From positions 1-64,000 of the forward strand of contig JAEYWX010000029.1 in the NCBI GenBank assembly GCA_023428755.1: a DNA stretch of 64,000 bases. The letters run 5' to 3'. The notes beneath the pieces are model-generated. The model was given only the letters and a program-made list of their open reading frames with translations, had not been told where the DNA came from and made no database searches. The position numbers and the translations under genes are program-made. The stretch is from Bacteroidota bacterium (GTDB taxonomy: Bacteria > Bacteroidota > Bacteroidia > Chitinophagales > Chitinophagaceae). Positions 7,399-15,420 of this stretch are shown piece by piece (position 1 is the stretch's first letter; every line of letters begins with the position of its first letter).

Positions 7399-8439
7399 AT
7401 GTTGAAGAAATTTTTTGAACGATTGACGAACTGGGAGCTGTGGCCTTTCGCCGTAATTTATTTTCCCATCAGTTTTTTGTGGATATGGTATATGATCCGC
7501 AGCAGGGCGTTTTGGTTTTTTACACCATCCAACCCAACGATCGCATTTGGTGGTTTTGAAGGCGAAGGAAAAAAAGAAATGTACGATCAGTTGCCGCCGC
7601 ATACAGTGCCCCGTACCATGTATATTATGCATGATCTGCCGTTTGAAACAGTGAAACAGCGATTGGCAGATGCCGGGTTTACCTATCCGTTTATTGTAAA
7701 ACCCGATGTAGGGATGAAGGGCATTCTTTTCCGGAAGATCGATTCGGAAGAGCAACTGCAAAAATACCATGAGCGCATTCCGGTGGAATATATTGTACAG
7801 GATTTGATTGAACTGCCGGTGGAAGTGAGTGTGTTTTATTATAGACATCCATCCTCAGCCAAAGGAACTGTGAGTGGTTTCATACACAAGGAACTGTTGC
7901 ATGTTGTTGGCAACGGAGTACATACATTAAAAGAGTTGATTGAAAACCATCCGAGAGCCAAACACCGTATGTTGGAAATGGAACACCGGCATTCGCATCG
8001 TTTCGACAGGGTGATCGAGAAAGATCATATTTTTTATTTGTCGTATGCCGGAAATCATAACAGGGGAGCGCATTTCACCAATCTTCACCGGGAAATCGAT
8101 GAACGCATGCACAAGGTGTTTGATGAATTAAGTCATTATTCAAAACATTTTTATTACGGGCGGTACGATATTAAAACAACAAGCATCGACGATTTAAAAG
8201 AAGGAAAAAATTTTCTCATTCTGGAATACAATGGTTGCGGTGCTGAACCGAATCATATCTACGATTGTAATATGAGCTTACTGGATGCTTACCGTGAAAT
8301 TCTGAAACACTGGAAAGCCTTGTACGAGATCAGCAAATACAATCACCGGAATGGGTTTCCGTATTGGGATTTCCAGAAAGGATACAAGTTCCTGAAACAG
8401 TCGCAACAGCATTTTAAGCTGTTACAGAAATATGATTAA
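7399..8439 (+). CDS. Membrane-anchored ATP-grasp enzyme (paralog A)
   Basis: A 346-residue protein with an N-terminal hydrophobic segment (NWELWPFAVIYFPISFLWIWYM) followed by an ATP-grasp-like fold. The segment FIVKPDVGMKGILFRKI resembles the ATP-grasp lysine/glycine loop, and LILEYNGCGAEPNHIYD resembles the metal-binding E-x-N motif. The gene at 11891 is a clear paralog with the same architecture. ATP-grasp enzymes ligate a carboxylate to an amine or thiol through an acyl phosphate; substrates are not inferable here. The start MLKKFFERL is preferred over an ATG 13 codons upstream because it leaves a 94-nt divergent intergenic region. In databases such proteins may be called D-Ala-D-Ala ligase-like, which I consider too specific. 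Confidence 0.8.
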   Translation: MLKKFFERLTNWELWPFAVIYFPISFLWIWYMIRSRAFWFFTPSNPTIAFGGFEGEGKKEMYDQLPPHTVPRTMYIMHDLPFETVKQRLADAGFTYPFIVKPDVGMKGILFRKIDSEEQLQKYHERIPVEYIVQDLIELPVEVSVFYYRHPSSAKGTVSGFIHKELLHVVGNGVHTLKELIENHPRAKHRMLEMEHRHSHRFDRVIEKDHIFYLSYAGNHNRGAHFTNLHREIDERMHKVFDELSHYSKHFYYGRYDIKTTSIDDLKEGKNFLILEYNGCGAEPNHIYDCNMSLLDAYREILKHWKALYEISKYNHRNGFPYWDFQKGYKFLKQSQQHFKLLQKYD

Positions 8440-8459
8440 TTTCATAGCACAAAGTAATT

Positions 8460-9161
8460 ATGAGCACCGATCAAAAATTTTTACTCATCCGCAACTATGA
8501 TCTGTTTTCGCATATTACAGATGAAGAGTATGAGGAGCTGCACCTTGATCATCATTTCCTGGAAGCAGCAAAAGGTGAATACATTTACTTTGATTCACAG
8601 TTTCACAATAAACTTTATTTCTTAAAAGGCGGCACAATCAAAATCGGTTATATCGATGAGGAAGGAAAAGAAGTAATGAAGGAAATTATCCGTGAAGGAG
8701 AGGTGTTTGGGCAGTTTACATTGGAACGTGATAACCTGAATGGCGAATTTGCACAGGCATACAAAGGCAATGTTTCACTGTGTGCCTTTAATGTGGATGA
8801 TTTTGAAAAACTATTGAAATCGAAACCAAATATTGGATTTCATTTTACCAAACAGGTAGGGCAGAAGCTGCGTAAGTTTGAAAGCCGTTTGTTAAACCTG
8901 TTAAACAAGGATGTAAAAACAAGATTGGTCAACTTCCTGGTAATGCTGGCAAGGGAGGAAGGCGAACAGGCCGAAAATGAAAAAATAGAGATACAGAATT
9001 TTCTTACACATGAAGATATTGCACAGCTGATTGGCAGCAGCCGCCAAACAGTAACAACCATGCTCAATGAACTGGAAACAGCCGGGTACATTACTGTTAC
9101 CCGTCAACTGATTACCATTCCTTCCGTTAAAAATCTGCAAAAGAGCCTGGCTGTCGGTTAA
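8460..9161 (+). CDS. Crp/Fnr family transcriptional regulator
   Basis: This 233-residue protein has an N-terminal cyclic-nucleotide-binding-like beta barrel (about 20-125), a dimerisation helix (KSKPNIGFHFTKQVGQKLRKFE) and a C-terminal winged helix (FLTHEDIAQLIGSSRQTVTTMLNELETAGYI, about 180-212). It has a single cysteine, so it lacks the cysteine set needed for an Fnr-type [4Fe-4S] cluster; a cAMP-binding arginine is not obvious either. The ligand is therefore unknown. It follows the ATP-grasp gene by 20 nt. A perfect 16-bp palindrome overlaps its stop codon, immediately upstream of the YHS-DoxX-YceI genes, which suggests it controls that trio. Confidence 0.93.
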   Translation: MSTDQKFLLIRNYDLFSHITDEEYEELHLDHHFLEAAKGEYIYFDSQFHNKLYFLKGGTIKIGYIDEEGKEVMKEIIREGEVFGQFTLERDNLNGEFAQAYKGNVSLCAFNVDDFEKLLKSKPNIGFHFTKQVGQKLRKFESRLLNLLNKDVKTRLVNFLVMLAREEGEQAENEKIEIQNFLTHEDIAQLIGSSRQTVTTMLNELETAGYITVTRQLITIPSVKNLQKSLAVG

Positions 9162-9167
9162 CCGACA
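9152..9167. promoter_or_regulatory. Perfect 16-bp palindrome, candidate Crp/Fnr operator
   Basis: TGTCGGTT is followed directly by AACCGACA. The palindrome includes the TAA stop codon of the regulator gene (9159-9161) and ends 21 nt before the -7 box TACTTTTG of the YHS gene. Crp/Fnr proteins bind 14-16-bp dyads, and here the site would cover the -33 region. The link to this regulator is inference from position. Confidence 0.55.
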
Positions 9168-9188
9168 ATAAGCTGCAAGCACTCACTC

Positions 9189-9196
9189 TACTTTTG
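9189..9196 (+). promoter_or_regulatory. -7 box of the YHS-DoxX-YceI unit
   Basis: TACTTTTG matches TAnnTTTG, 18 nt before the ATG at 9215. No TTTG lies at the -33 position; the palindrome at 9152-9167 occupies that zone, as expected for an activator-dependent promoter. Confidence 0.45.
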
Positions 9197-9214
9197 TTTC
9201 ATTAAACAACAAAC

Positions 9215-9670
9215 ATGAAACAATTGATTCTATTCTTATTCTTCTCGTCAGCATTGATGGCACATGCACAGGGACAAAAACGTATACAGTCATTTAATCT
9301 TGAAAATGGAATAGCAGTTCAGGGTTATGATGTAGTAGCCTATTTTATCGAGGGAAAGGCCGTAAAAGGAAGTGCTGCTAACACTGTTTTTCATCAAGGT
9401 GTGAAGTACAGGTTTTCCTCTGCAGCCAATAAAGAGGAGTTCAAAAATAACCCATCCAAATATGAACCGCAGTATGGCGGATGGTGTGCGTTTGCAATGG
9501 GCGATTACGGACAAAAAGTAGAGATCGATCCGGAAACATTTAAGATACTGAATGGTAAGCTGTATCTCTTCTATAACAAACGGCTGAATAATACACTCAA
9601 GTCGTGGAATAAAAACGAAGCTGTATTAAAATCGAAAGCCGATGCCAATTGGGCCAAACTTTTTCAGTAA
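9215..9670 (+). CDS. Exported YHS-domain protein
   Basis: This 151-residue protein has a type I signal peptide (MKQLILFLFFSSALMAHAQ) followed by a YHS domain. Family marks are AVQGYDVVAYFIEGKAVKGS, FHQGVKYRFSSAANKEEFKNNPSKYEPQYGGWCAFAM and a C-terminal WNKNEAVLKSKADANWAKL. YHS domains often bind metals, and the GGWCA segment supplies a cysteine. It leads a close-packed set with DoxX (18 nt later) and YceI (19 nt later), a combination often linked to respiration or redox stress. Probably periplasmic; the precise role is unknown. Confidence 0.85.
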   Translation: MKQLILFLFFSSALMAHAQGQKRIQSFNLENGIAVQGYDVVAYFIEGKAVKGSAANTVFHQGVKYRFSSAANKEEFKNNPSKYEPQYGGWCAFAMGDYGQKVEIDPETFKILNGKLYLFYNKRLNNTLKSWNKNEAVLKSKADANWAKLFQ

Positions 9671-9688
9671 TTATTTTAACACCCGAAC

Positions 9689-10099
9689 ATGTCAATCAGT
9701 AAACCTCTTTCTGTTTTTTTGTGGATACTTCGTCTTGTTGCAGTTATTATTTTATTGCAAACCCTCTTCTTTAAATTTACCGCCAGTGAAGAATCGGTGT
9801 ATATTTTTTCAACGATTGGAATGGAGCCATGGGGCCGTATTGGAACAGGTGTAATGGAATTAATTGCCGCACTATTATTATTGATACCACGAACAACTGC
9901 ATTTGGTGCATTACTTGCAACGGGGTTAATGAGCGGAGCGTTGTTCTTTCATTTCACTGTACTTGGCATTGAAGTAAAAGGAGATGGTGGGCTTTTGTTT
10001 GTATATGCAGTGATTGTACTGGTCTGTGTCCTTATATTGTTAGCCTTACATCAATCGCAAATAAAGCTGATGCTGCAAAGGCTCAAACTTTTGAAATAA
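9689..10099 (+). CDS. DoxX family membrane protein
   Basis: This 136-residue integral membrane protein has four hydrophobic segments (FLWILRLVAVIILLQTLFF, IGTGVMELIAALLLLIP, FGALLATGLMSGALFFHF, LLFVYAVIVLVCVLILLAL) in the DoxX pattern, including the FKFTASEES loop after helix 1. DoxX-like proteins are quinone- or redox-associated subunits, though most members are uncharacterised. It lies between the YHS and YceI genes and is probably cotranscribed with both. Confidence 0.8.
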   Translation: MSISKPLSVFLWILRLVAVIILLQTLFFKFTASEESVYIFSTIGMEPWGRIGTGVMELIAALLLLIPRTTAFGALLATGLMSGALFFHFTVLGIEVKGDGGLLFVYAVIVLVCVLILLALHQSQIKLMLQRLKLLK

Positions 10100-10118
10100 A
10101 CTTTTGTTCTTGTAAAGT

Positions 10119-10652
10119 ATGAAGTATCTCGTTTGGTATGTTGCATTATTGATCAGTTGGTCTGCAAACGCACAACAGTTTACACCTGTTGATGAGCGCT
10201 CAGCTGTTCAATTCATCATCACCAATCTTGGTTTTGATGTTACCGGAACGTTTAACGGATTGCAGGGCACTGTTTGGTTCGATGAAAAGAATCTGGGCAG
10301 CTCGTCTGTAAATGTTACGGTGAATGCAGCATCGATTGATACCGATAACAGCACCCGGGATAAGCATCTGCGTGGCAGTAATTACTTTCATGTTAACGCA
10401 TTTCCACAGATTCGTATCGCCTCCGTAAAAATTGCGAAATCTGTTACCCCCGGTTATTACGTACTTTTTGCAAAACTCACTATTAAGGAAACAACAAAAG
10501 ATATCAGTTTCCCTTTTACAGCTATGCCTGAAACAGGTGCGTATCGTTTTATAGGAGAGTTTTCCATCAAGCGGAGAGATTTTGGAATAGGCGGGAAAAA
10601 TACAATTTCCAATGGTTTAAAAGTGAAACTGAACGTACTCACAAAAAAATAA
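10119..10652 (+). CDS. Periplasmic YceI-family protein
   Basis: This 177-residue protein has a signal peptide (MKYLVWYVALLISWSANAQ) and a YceI-like lipocalin-type beta barrel. Family motifs are SAVQFIITNLGFDVTGTFNGLQGTVWFDEKN, NSTRDKHLRGSNYFHVNAFPQI and IGEFSIKRRDFGIGGKNTISNGLKVKL cores. Characterised YceI proteins bind long isoprenoids such as polyprenyl quinones, which fits with the neighbouring DoxX. It is the last member of the YHS-DoxX-YceI trio; DinB follows after 29 nt and may be in the same transcript. Confidence 0.9.
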   Translation: MKYLVWYVALLISWSANAQQFTPVDERSAVQFIITNLGFDVTGTFNGLQGTVWFDEKNLGSSSVNVTVNAASIDTDNSTRDKHLRGSNYFHVNAFPQIRIASVKIAKSVTPGYYVLFAKLTIKETTKDISFPFTAMPETGAYRFIGEFSIKRRDFGIGGKNTISNGLKVKLNVLTKK

Positions 10653-10681
10653 GTATTTTTAATTATAACGTACAAGTCAAT

Positions 10682-11182
10682 ATGCAGTTATACAATGCCA
10701 TCAGGGCATCCTTTCATCAGCTTACCAACGTACTCGATCGGCTAACAGCTGAGCAGTATCAATCGCCTTCTGCAAATTTATCCGGTTCATCCATTGGTCA
10801 GCATACCCGTCATGTGATCGAATTATTTCAATGCCTGCAGGCTGGCTATGCGTCAGGTGAAGTGTGTTATGATAACCGCAAGCGTGATGTGCAGATTGAA
10901 ACAGACAAACAGTTTGCTCAAACATTATTGAATGAAATTGCCGAAACACTTGAACAGCCTGATAAAGAACTCCGGTTGTTGGGTATGTATGATGAAGCTG
11001 CAACCGGTCAACTGCAGGTTGCAACAAACTATCATCGTGAATTGCTGTACAATCTTGAACATACCGTACATCATATGGCACTCATTCGTGTTGGCTTAAA
11101 AGAATTGAATGCCGAGCCGGCAGCCGAACATTTTGGAATTGCATCTTCAACTATCCGTCACCGTGAACAATGTGCACAGTAA
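10682..11182 (+). CDS. DinB-like four-helix-bundle protein
   Basis: A 166-residue helical protein of the DinB/YfiT-like superfamily. It has the characteristic histidines in GQHTRHVIELFQ (about 40-51) and YNLEHTVHHMALIRVGL (about 122-138), which form a metal-binding triad in relatives. Several such proteins are thiol-dependent transferases or hydrolases; this one cannot be assigned. The 3' end overlaps the NRDE gene by 13 bp, indicating translational coupling. Confidence 0.8.
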   Translation: MQLYNAIRASFHQLTNVLDRLTAEQYQSPSANLSGSSIGQHTRHVIELFQCLQAGYASGEVCYDNRKRDVQIETDKQFAQTLLNEIAETLEQPDKELRLLGMYDEAATGQLQVATNYHRELLYNLEHTVHHMALIRVGLKELNAEPAAEHFGIASSTIRHREQCAQ

Positions 11183-11904
11183 CTTACATACCCGTTAACA
11201 ATTCTTTTTTTCTTACTTCAAACAGGGATGAAAAAAAAGTGCGGCTAAAAGCCGAGCAGCCACAATGGTACAAATTCGCCAGTGGCCAGTTATTATTTCC
11301 CAAAGATGGCAATGCAGGTGGCACCTGGATGGCTTTGCACGAAAATGGAAATGCAATGGTGTTGCTCAACGGCGCAACCGAAAACCATCCGTATGCACCG
11401 CCATACCGCAAAAGCAGGGGATTGATCTTTCTTGATATTTTTGATCATCCGCAACCGCTATCGGCATTTGAACAAATTCATCTGCATAAGATAGAACCAT
11501 TCACATTGGTGATACGGCAAGCCAGTCAATTGTTTGAAACAAGATGGAACGGGCAGGAAAAAATGATCAACGAGCTGGACGCAGCTTCATCGTATATCTG
11601 GTCGTCGGCAACGCTTTACAATAATGCCATTATTCAAAAGCGTGAGCAGTGGTTTGCTTCATTTTTGAAAGAGTATAAATTGATCAACGGTAAAGAAATT
11701 CTTCACTTCCATCGTTTTGCCGGTGATGGTGATCATGAAAATGATGTAATGATGAACCGTAACAATGAATTGTTTACTGTAAGCATTACACAATTACACC
11801 GGAACAACGATATTTCTCTCATGCACTATCATGATCTTGTAACAGATCAACTTTTTTCACAGGAATACAAGCATTCCATTTCAACTGTACATGCGATTGT
11901 CTAA
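11170..11904 (+). CDS. NRDE-family protein (putative Ntn hydrolase)
   Basis: This 244-residue protein belongs to the NRDE (TANGO2-like) family. It begins MCTVTYIP, with Cys2 in the position of an Ntn-type nucleophile, followed by the name-giving TSNRDEKKVR (about 17-26) and WMALHENGNAMVLLNG. TANGO2 homologues have been connected with haem or lipid handling in eukaryotes; bacterial members are uncharacterised. It overlaps both neighbours (13 bp with DinB, 14 bp with the second ATP-grasp gene), so the three are almost certainly one transcript. Confidence 0.85.
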   Translation: MCTVTYIPVNNSFFLTSNRDEKKVRLKAEQPQWYKFASGQLLFPKDGNAGGTWMALHENGNAMVLLNGATENHPYAPPYRKSRGLIFLDIFDHPQPLSAFEQIHLHKIEPFTLVIRQASQLFETRWNGQEKMINELDAASSYIWSSATLYNNAIIQKREQWFASFLKEYKLINGKEILHFHRFAGDGDHENDVMMNRNNELFTVSITQLHRNNDISLMHYHDLVTDQLFSQEYKHSISTVHAIV

Positions 11905-12961
11905 GCTGTTTACGCATCATCCGTTTTTTATTCGATTGCTGCATTGGGAGTATTGGAGTTTTTCGGCAGTATACGGTCTTATCTATCCCATCTTTGCGTG
12001 GCTTTGCATACGGGCCGGTGGTAAATATTTCTTTACCGCTGCCAATCCTACCATCGCCAACGGTGGTTTTTTAATGGAACAGAAGCAGGACATTTATCCT
12101 TTGCTTCCAGGTGAATTTTATCCGGAATATTTTTTTGTAAAAGCCGGTACTGCCGTTGATGAAATTCACTTGCAGATACTGCAACATCAATTTCAATTTC
12201 CGCTGATTGCAAAACCTGTTATTGGAATGCAGGGGAAAGCAGTGAAGAAGATCAACTCTATTGAAGAACTGCAGCATTATGCCTCTGTTTGTACTGTTGA
12301 TTATTTGATACAGGAACTGTCGCCCCACAAATACGAAGTAGGTATTTTTTATTATCGCATGCCCAATGAAACCAACGGACATATTACCGGCATTGTTTCA
12401 AAAGAACCTATGATTGTTACCGGCGATGGTGTTTCATCGTTGTATCAACTGATCATGGAAGTACCCCGTTATATTCTGCAGATCGATGCATTGACACAGA
12501 TGTATGGTCAACGAATGCAGCAGGTGTTGGCAAAAGATGAGCAATTGGTATTAGCTCCTTATGGTAACCATGCAAGAGGATCGAAGTTTGTTGACTGGAC
12601 ACACAGGGCAGATGAGGAGATGCAGAAAAATATCGATGCCGTTTGCAAACAGATCAACGGTTTTTATTACGGTCGGCTCGATGTGATGTATACTGATTGG
12701 GATGATCTCCGCAATGGTAAGAACTTTCATATTATTGAACTCAATGGAGCAGGAAGCGATCCAACTCATATGTACGATCCGAAGCATTCGCTTTTCTTTG
12801 CATGGAAAGAGATCATACGGCACTGGATGATCTTGTGGCGCATCAGTAAGATCAATCATGCAAAAGGCCATCCGTATATGTCGTTAAAAGAGGGCGCTGC
12901 TATGTTTCGTGCTAATTCGCTTCATGTAAAAGCATTGGATGAAATTGCCCTGAAATTATAA
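11891..12961 (+). CDS. Membrane-anchored ATP-grasp enzyme (paralog B)
   Basis: This 356-residue paralog of the protein at 7399 has the same order of elements: an N-terminal aromatic segment (LHWEYWSFSAVYGLIYPIFAWLCI), an FTAANPTIANGGF motif, the ATP-grasp lysine loop PLIAKPVIGMQGKAVKKI, IFYYRMP, and the metal-binding segment HIIELNGAGSDPTHMYDP followed by EIIRHW. The two differ widely outside these motifs and are separate enzymes rather than a recent duplication. The start overlaps the NRDE gene by 14 bp. The substrate is unknown; an acid-amine ligation at the membrane surface is the family-based expectation. Confidence 0.8.
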   Translation: MRLSKLFTHHPFFIRLLHWEYWSFSAVYGLIYPIFAWLCIRAGGKYFFTAANPTIANGGFLMEQKQDIYPLLPGEFYPEYFFVKAGTAVDEIHLQILQHQFQFPLIAKPVIGMQGKAVKKINSIEELQHYASVCTVDYLIQELSPHKYEVGIFYYRMPNETNGHITGIVSKEPMIVTGDGVSSLYQLIMEVPRYILQIDALTQMYGQRMQQVLAKDEQLVLAPYGNHARGSKFVDWTHRADEEMQKNIDAVCKQINGFYYGRLDVMYTDWDDLRNGKNFHIIELNGAGSDPTHMYDPKHSLFFAWKEIIRHWMILWRISKINHAKGHPYMSLKEGAAMFRANSLHVKALDEIALKL

Positions 12962-12984
12962 TCAGATTTTTTGCTTCAAGCCTT

Positions 12985-12992
12985 TATATTTG
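12985..12992 (+). promoter_or_regulatory. -7 box immediately upstream of the LysE-like gene
   Basis: TATATTTG matches TAnnTTTG and ends only 4 nt before the ATG at 12997, so a transcript from it would have almost no leader. No -33 TTTG is found at 19 nt. Confidence 0.35.
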
Positions 12993-12996
12993 TTTC

Positions 12997-13689
12997 ATGC
13001 CACAGTTAGTTAAAATTTTAATGTGGGGCTTTATCATCAGTTTTCTTGGTTCATTGCCTCTTGGAACATTGAATGTTGCAGCCATGCAAATCGGTATTAC
13101 CGATGGCATCAAACCTGCCCTTTGGTTTTCGGCCGGTTCACTTACTGCTGAAATTATTTATGTACGCTTGTCGTTGGTTGCCATGGATTGGGTACGCAAG
13201 CAGGAAAAATTATTGAAAGCATTGGAATGGTTAACGGTGGTAATTGTGCTGGCTTTAGCTGCGTCGAGTTTTTGGGCTGCCATCCATCCGGAAGGGGAAA
13301 AGAATGTGATCCTTTCCAATACCATGCATCGTGGAGTGTTGGGTTTTACCATGAGTGCCGTTAACCCTGTACAAATTCCGTTTTGGTTTGGGTGGAGTAC
13401 CGTGTTGTTTACAAAAAATATTCTGAAGCCGGGTTTCTGGAATTACAATTTATACATCGTTGGAATCGGGATTGGAACACTGGCGGGTAATTGTGCATTT
13501 ATTTTCGGCGGCCGTTTGCTTGCCAATCAGCTAAAGGCAACCAATACCATTATGAATTATATTATTGGTTCTGTGTTTTTGATCACTGCTATTATACAGC
13601 TCATTCGTATTTACCGAAAGAAAGATGCAATTCATCAATTAGAACATCCGGAAGAAATTACATCGGGGCTGGAGAAGAAAATTCATTAG
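12997..13689 (+). CDS. LysE-family transporter
   Basis: A 230-residue inner-membrane protein with about six hydrophobic segments in the LysE/RhtB arrangement: ILMWGFIISFLGSLPLGTLN with the conserved helix-1 glycine/proline pattern, then WLTVVIVLALAASSFW, IGIGIGTLAGNCAFIFGG and IIGSVFLITAIIQLI. LysE proteins export amino acids or related small molecules; the substrate is not inferable. It closes the plus-strand block that interrupts the Fe-S gene set. Its own -7 box at 12985 suggests separate transcription. Confidence 0.82.
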   Translation: MPQLVKILMWGFIISFLGSLPLGTLNVAAMQIGITDGIKPALWFSAGSLTAEIIYVRLSLVAMDWVRKQEKLLKALEWLTVVIVLALAASSFWAAIHPEGEKNVILSNTMHRGVLGFTMSAVNPVQIPFWFGWSTVLFTKNILKPGFWNYNLYIVGIGIGTLAGNCAFIFGGRLLANQLKATNTIMNYIIGSVFLITAIIQLIRIYRKKDAIHQLEHPEEITSGLEKKIH

Positions 13690-13739
13690 GATGTCGGATG
13701 TATGATCGCTGATGGAGGATGGTTATTACGCCACGTCAG

Positions 13740-13763
13740 ACGTCCTCGTCGGACGGTTTATAA
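13740..13763. repeat. Short hairpin element, copy 1
   Basis: CGTCC-TCGTC-GGACG forms a 5-bp stem; the element reads ACGTCCTCGTCGGACGGTT and then TATAA. A related copy at 15351-15375 matches about 16 of the first 19 bases in the same orientation. The two copies flank the large Fe-S gene. Confidence 0.4.
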
Positions 13764-13879
13764 TATAAGTTTACTGATTTATTTTGATTTAGATACTCAA
13801 TGCTGTTTCATGTATTGTAGTTGAACGGAGGTCGCCAATGCTGCTGCTATGAAAGTATAGAGCCGGAACAAATCAGCTA

Positions 13880-15199
13880 TTACGATTGCTGCATCTCCTC
13901 CGCCCATTTATCCCGTTCATCGGGGCTGAATTTCCACGGTGCAAAGTTATTCTCTACATTGCTGAACATGGCATTCCATTCGCCTGGTGCATTACTGTCT
14001 TCCATAATCAATGAACGACGCAGTTCCAGGATAATCGACAGCGGGTTAATACTCACCGGGCACTCTTCCACACAGGCATTGCAGGTGGTGCATGCACGCA
14101 ATTCTTCTACTGTAATATGATCATTTAATAATGTCTTTCCATCATCTTTAAATTCTTTGTTGGTATTGATGTTTCGTCCCACTTCTTCCAAACGGTCACG
14201 TGTACTCATCATAATTTTTCGGGGGCTTAACAGCTTACCGGTTGAATTAGCAGGACATGCGGCACTGCATCGACCACATTCCGTACAACTATACGCATCC
14301 AGTAAACTTTTCCAGCTGAGATCAAATACATCTTTCGCTCCAAATTTCGATGGGGGAGTAGCATCCGTTGGCGCCAGCTCGGGCTGCATCATGTACTTCA
14401 CTTCATTTTGCACCGATGGCATATTGGCCATGGCACCGGTATTGGTTAAGCGGCCATACCATGCATTCGGAAACGCTAATAAAATATGCAGATGTTTACT
14501 CCACGGTAAATAATTGAGGAAAGCCAGAATGCCCAGAATATGTAACCACCAGGCAGTACGTTCAATAGCGATCAAGCTTGTTTCAGATAAACCCGTTAAT
14601 GAAGGCGCCAGCAAACCGGAAATAACAAAATTTCCTGTATCACTGTAATGCGCAGCACCATTCAGTTGCAAGGCACGGTCGGTTGCATTCATCAACAGGA
14701 ACAAACTCATCAATACAATTTCGGTGATCAGAATGTAATTCGCATCGCTGCGTGGCCAGCCATTCAGATCCTTGCTGCGGAGGCGCTTGATCTGCAATCT
14801 ATTTCTCCGTACCAGGAACACGACACATGCCAGCAGAACCGCCGCTGCCAGCAGTTCAAATGAATTGATGAGAAAGGTATAAAACGAACCCAGCAGGGGA
14901 AGAAACAAACGATGCGTACCCAATACACCATCCAATACAATTTCGAGTACTTCAATATTAATGATCACAAAGCCGAGATACACGATCAAATGCAAAATGG
15001 CCACCATTGGATTTTTGAACATCTTCTTTTGTCCAAAGGCCAGCAGCAGCATGTTTTTCCAGCGTTGCGAAGGATTGTCTGTTAAATCTTCCTCCAACCC
15101 GAGCAGAATATTTCTTCTGATTTCCCGCACTTTTTTACTGAACAACCAAACGGCTCCGGCAAAACAAAGCACAAACAATACCTGTTGAACAATTTGCAT
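13880..15199 (-). CDS. Large membrane (Fe-S)-binding protein (HdrD/GlpC-like)
   Basis: This 439-residue protein has an N-terminal membrane region of about five hydrophobic segments (VLFVLCFAGAVWLFSKKV, LHLIVYLGFVIINIEVLEIV, FLINSFELLAAAVLLACVVFLV, and others), resembling the NarI/DsrM cytochrome-like fold. A C-terminal ferredoxin-type domain carries two [4Fe-4S] motifs: CTECGRCSAACP and CTTCNACVEECP. It would move electrons between the membrane quinone pool and a cytoplasmic partner. In Bacteroidota it is normally next to the CCG Fe-S protein gene; here that gene is 6.6 kb downstream on the same strand, beyond plus-strand genes. Confidence 0.88.
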   Translation of the reverse strand: MQIVQQVLFVLCFAGAVWLFSKKVREIRRNILLGLEEDLTDNPSQRWKNMLLLAFGQKKMFKNPMVAILHLIVYLGFVIINIEVLEIVLDGVLGTHRLFLPLLGSFYTFLINSFELLAAAVLLACVVFLVRRNRLQIKRLRSKDLNGWPRSDANYILITEIVLMSLFLLMNATDRALQLNGAAHYSDTGNFVISGLLAPSLTGLSETSLIAIERTAWWLHILGILAFLNYLPWSKHLHILLAFPNAWYGRLTNTGAMANMPSVQNEVKYMMQPELAPTDATPPSKFGAKDVFDLSWKSLLDAYSCTECGRCSAACPANSTGKLLSPRKIMMSTRDRLEEVGRNINTNKEFKDDGKTLLNDHITVEELRACTTCNACVEECPVSINPLSIILELRRSLIMEDSNAPGEWNAMFSNVENNFAPWKFSPDERDKWAEEMQQS

Positions 15200-15350
15200 A
15201 CAAACGTTATTTGTATTGCTAAGATAAGGGTAGATGGGGAGGGAAGGAAAAGAAGATTTTTTGCAGCGGCCGGATTCAATAACCGGTTTGTTTGCTGAAG
15301 CGAATTTCTGAAGTACATTTAACTTTATATGGTAATTGGTTTGCTTGATA

Positions 15351-15375
15351 ACGTCCTCCCCGGACTGTTGAATAA
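15351..15375. repeat. Short hairpin element, copy 2
   Basis: ACGTCCTCCCCGGACTGTT followed by GAATAA contains GTCC and GGAC as a short stem. It is related to the element at 13740-13763 on the other side of the large Fe-S gene. Confidence 0.35.
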
Positions 15376-15420
15376 AACTGCAAGTAGAGACTTTGCTGGA
15401 ACGAAGATTAATAATATGAG

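Noticed and set aside
7399..13689. Plus-strand block as a prophage or transposon
   Set aside because: No integrase, transposase, terminal inverted repeats or target-site duplication is visible, and composition resembles the neighbours.
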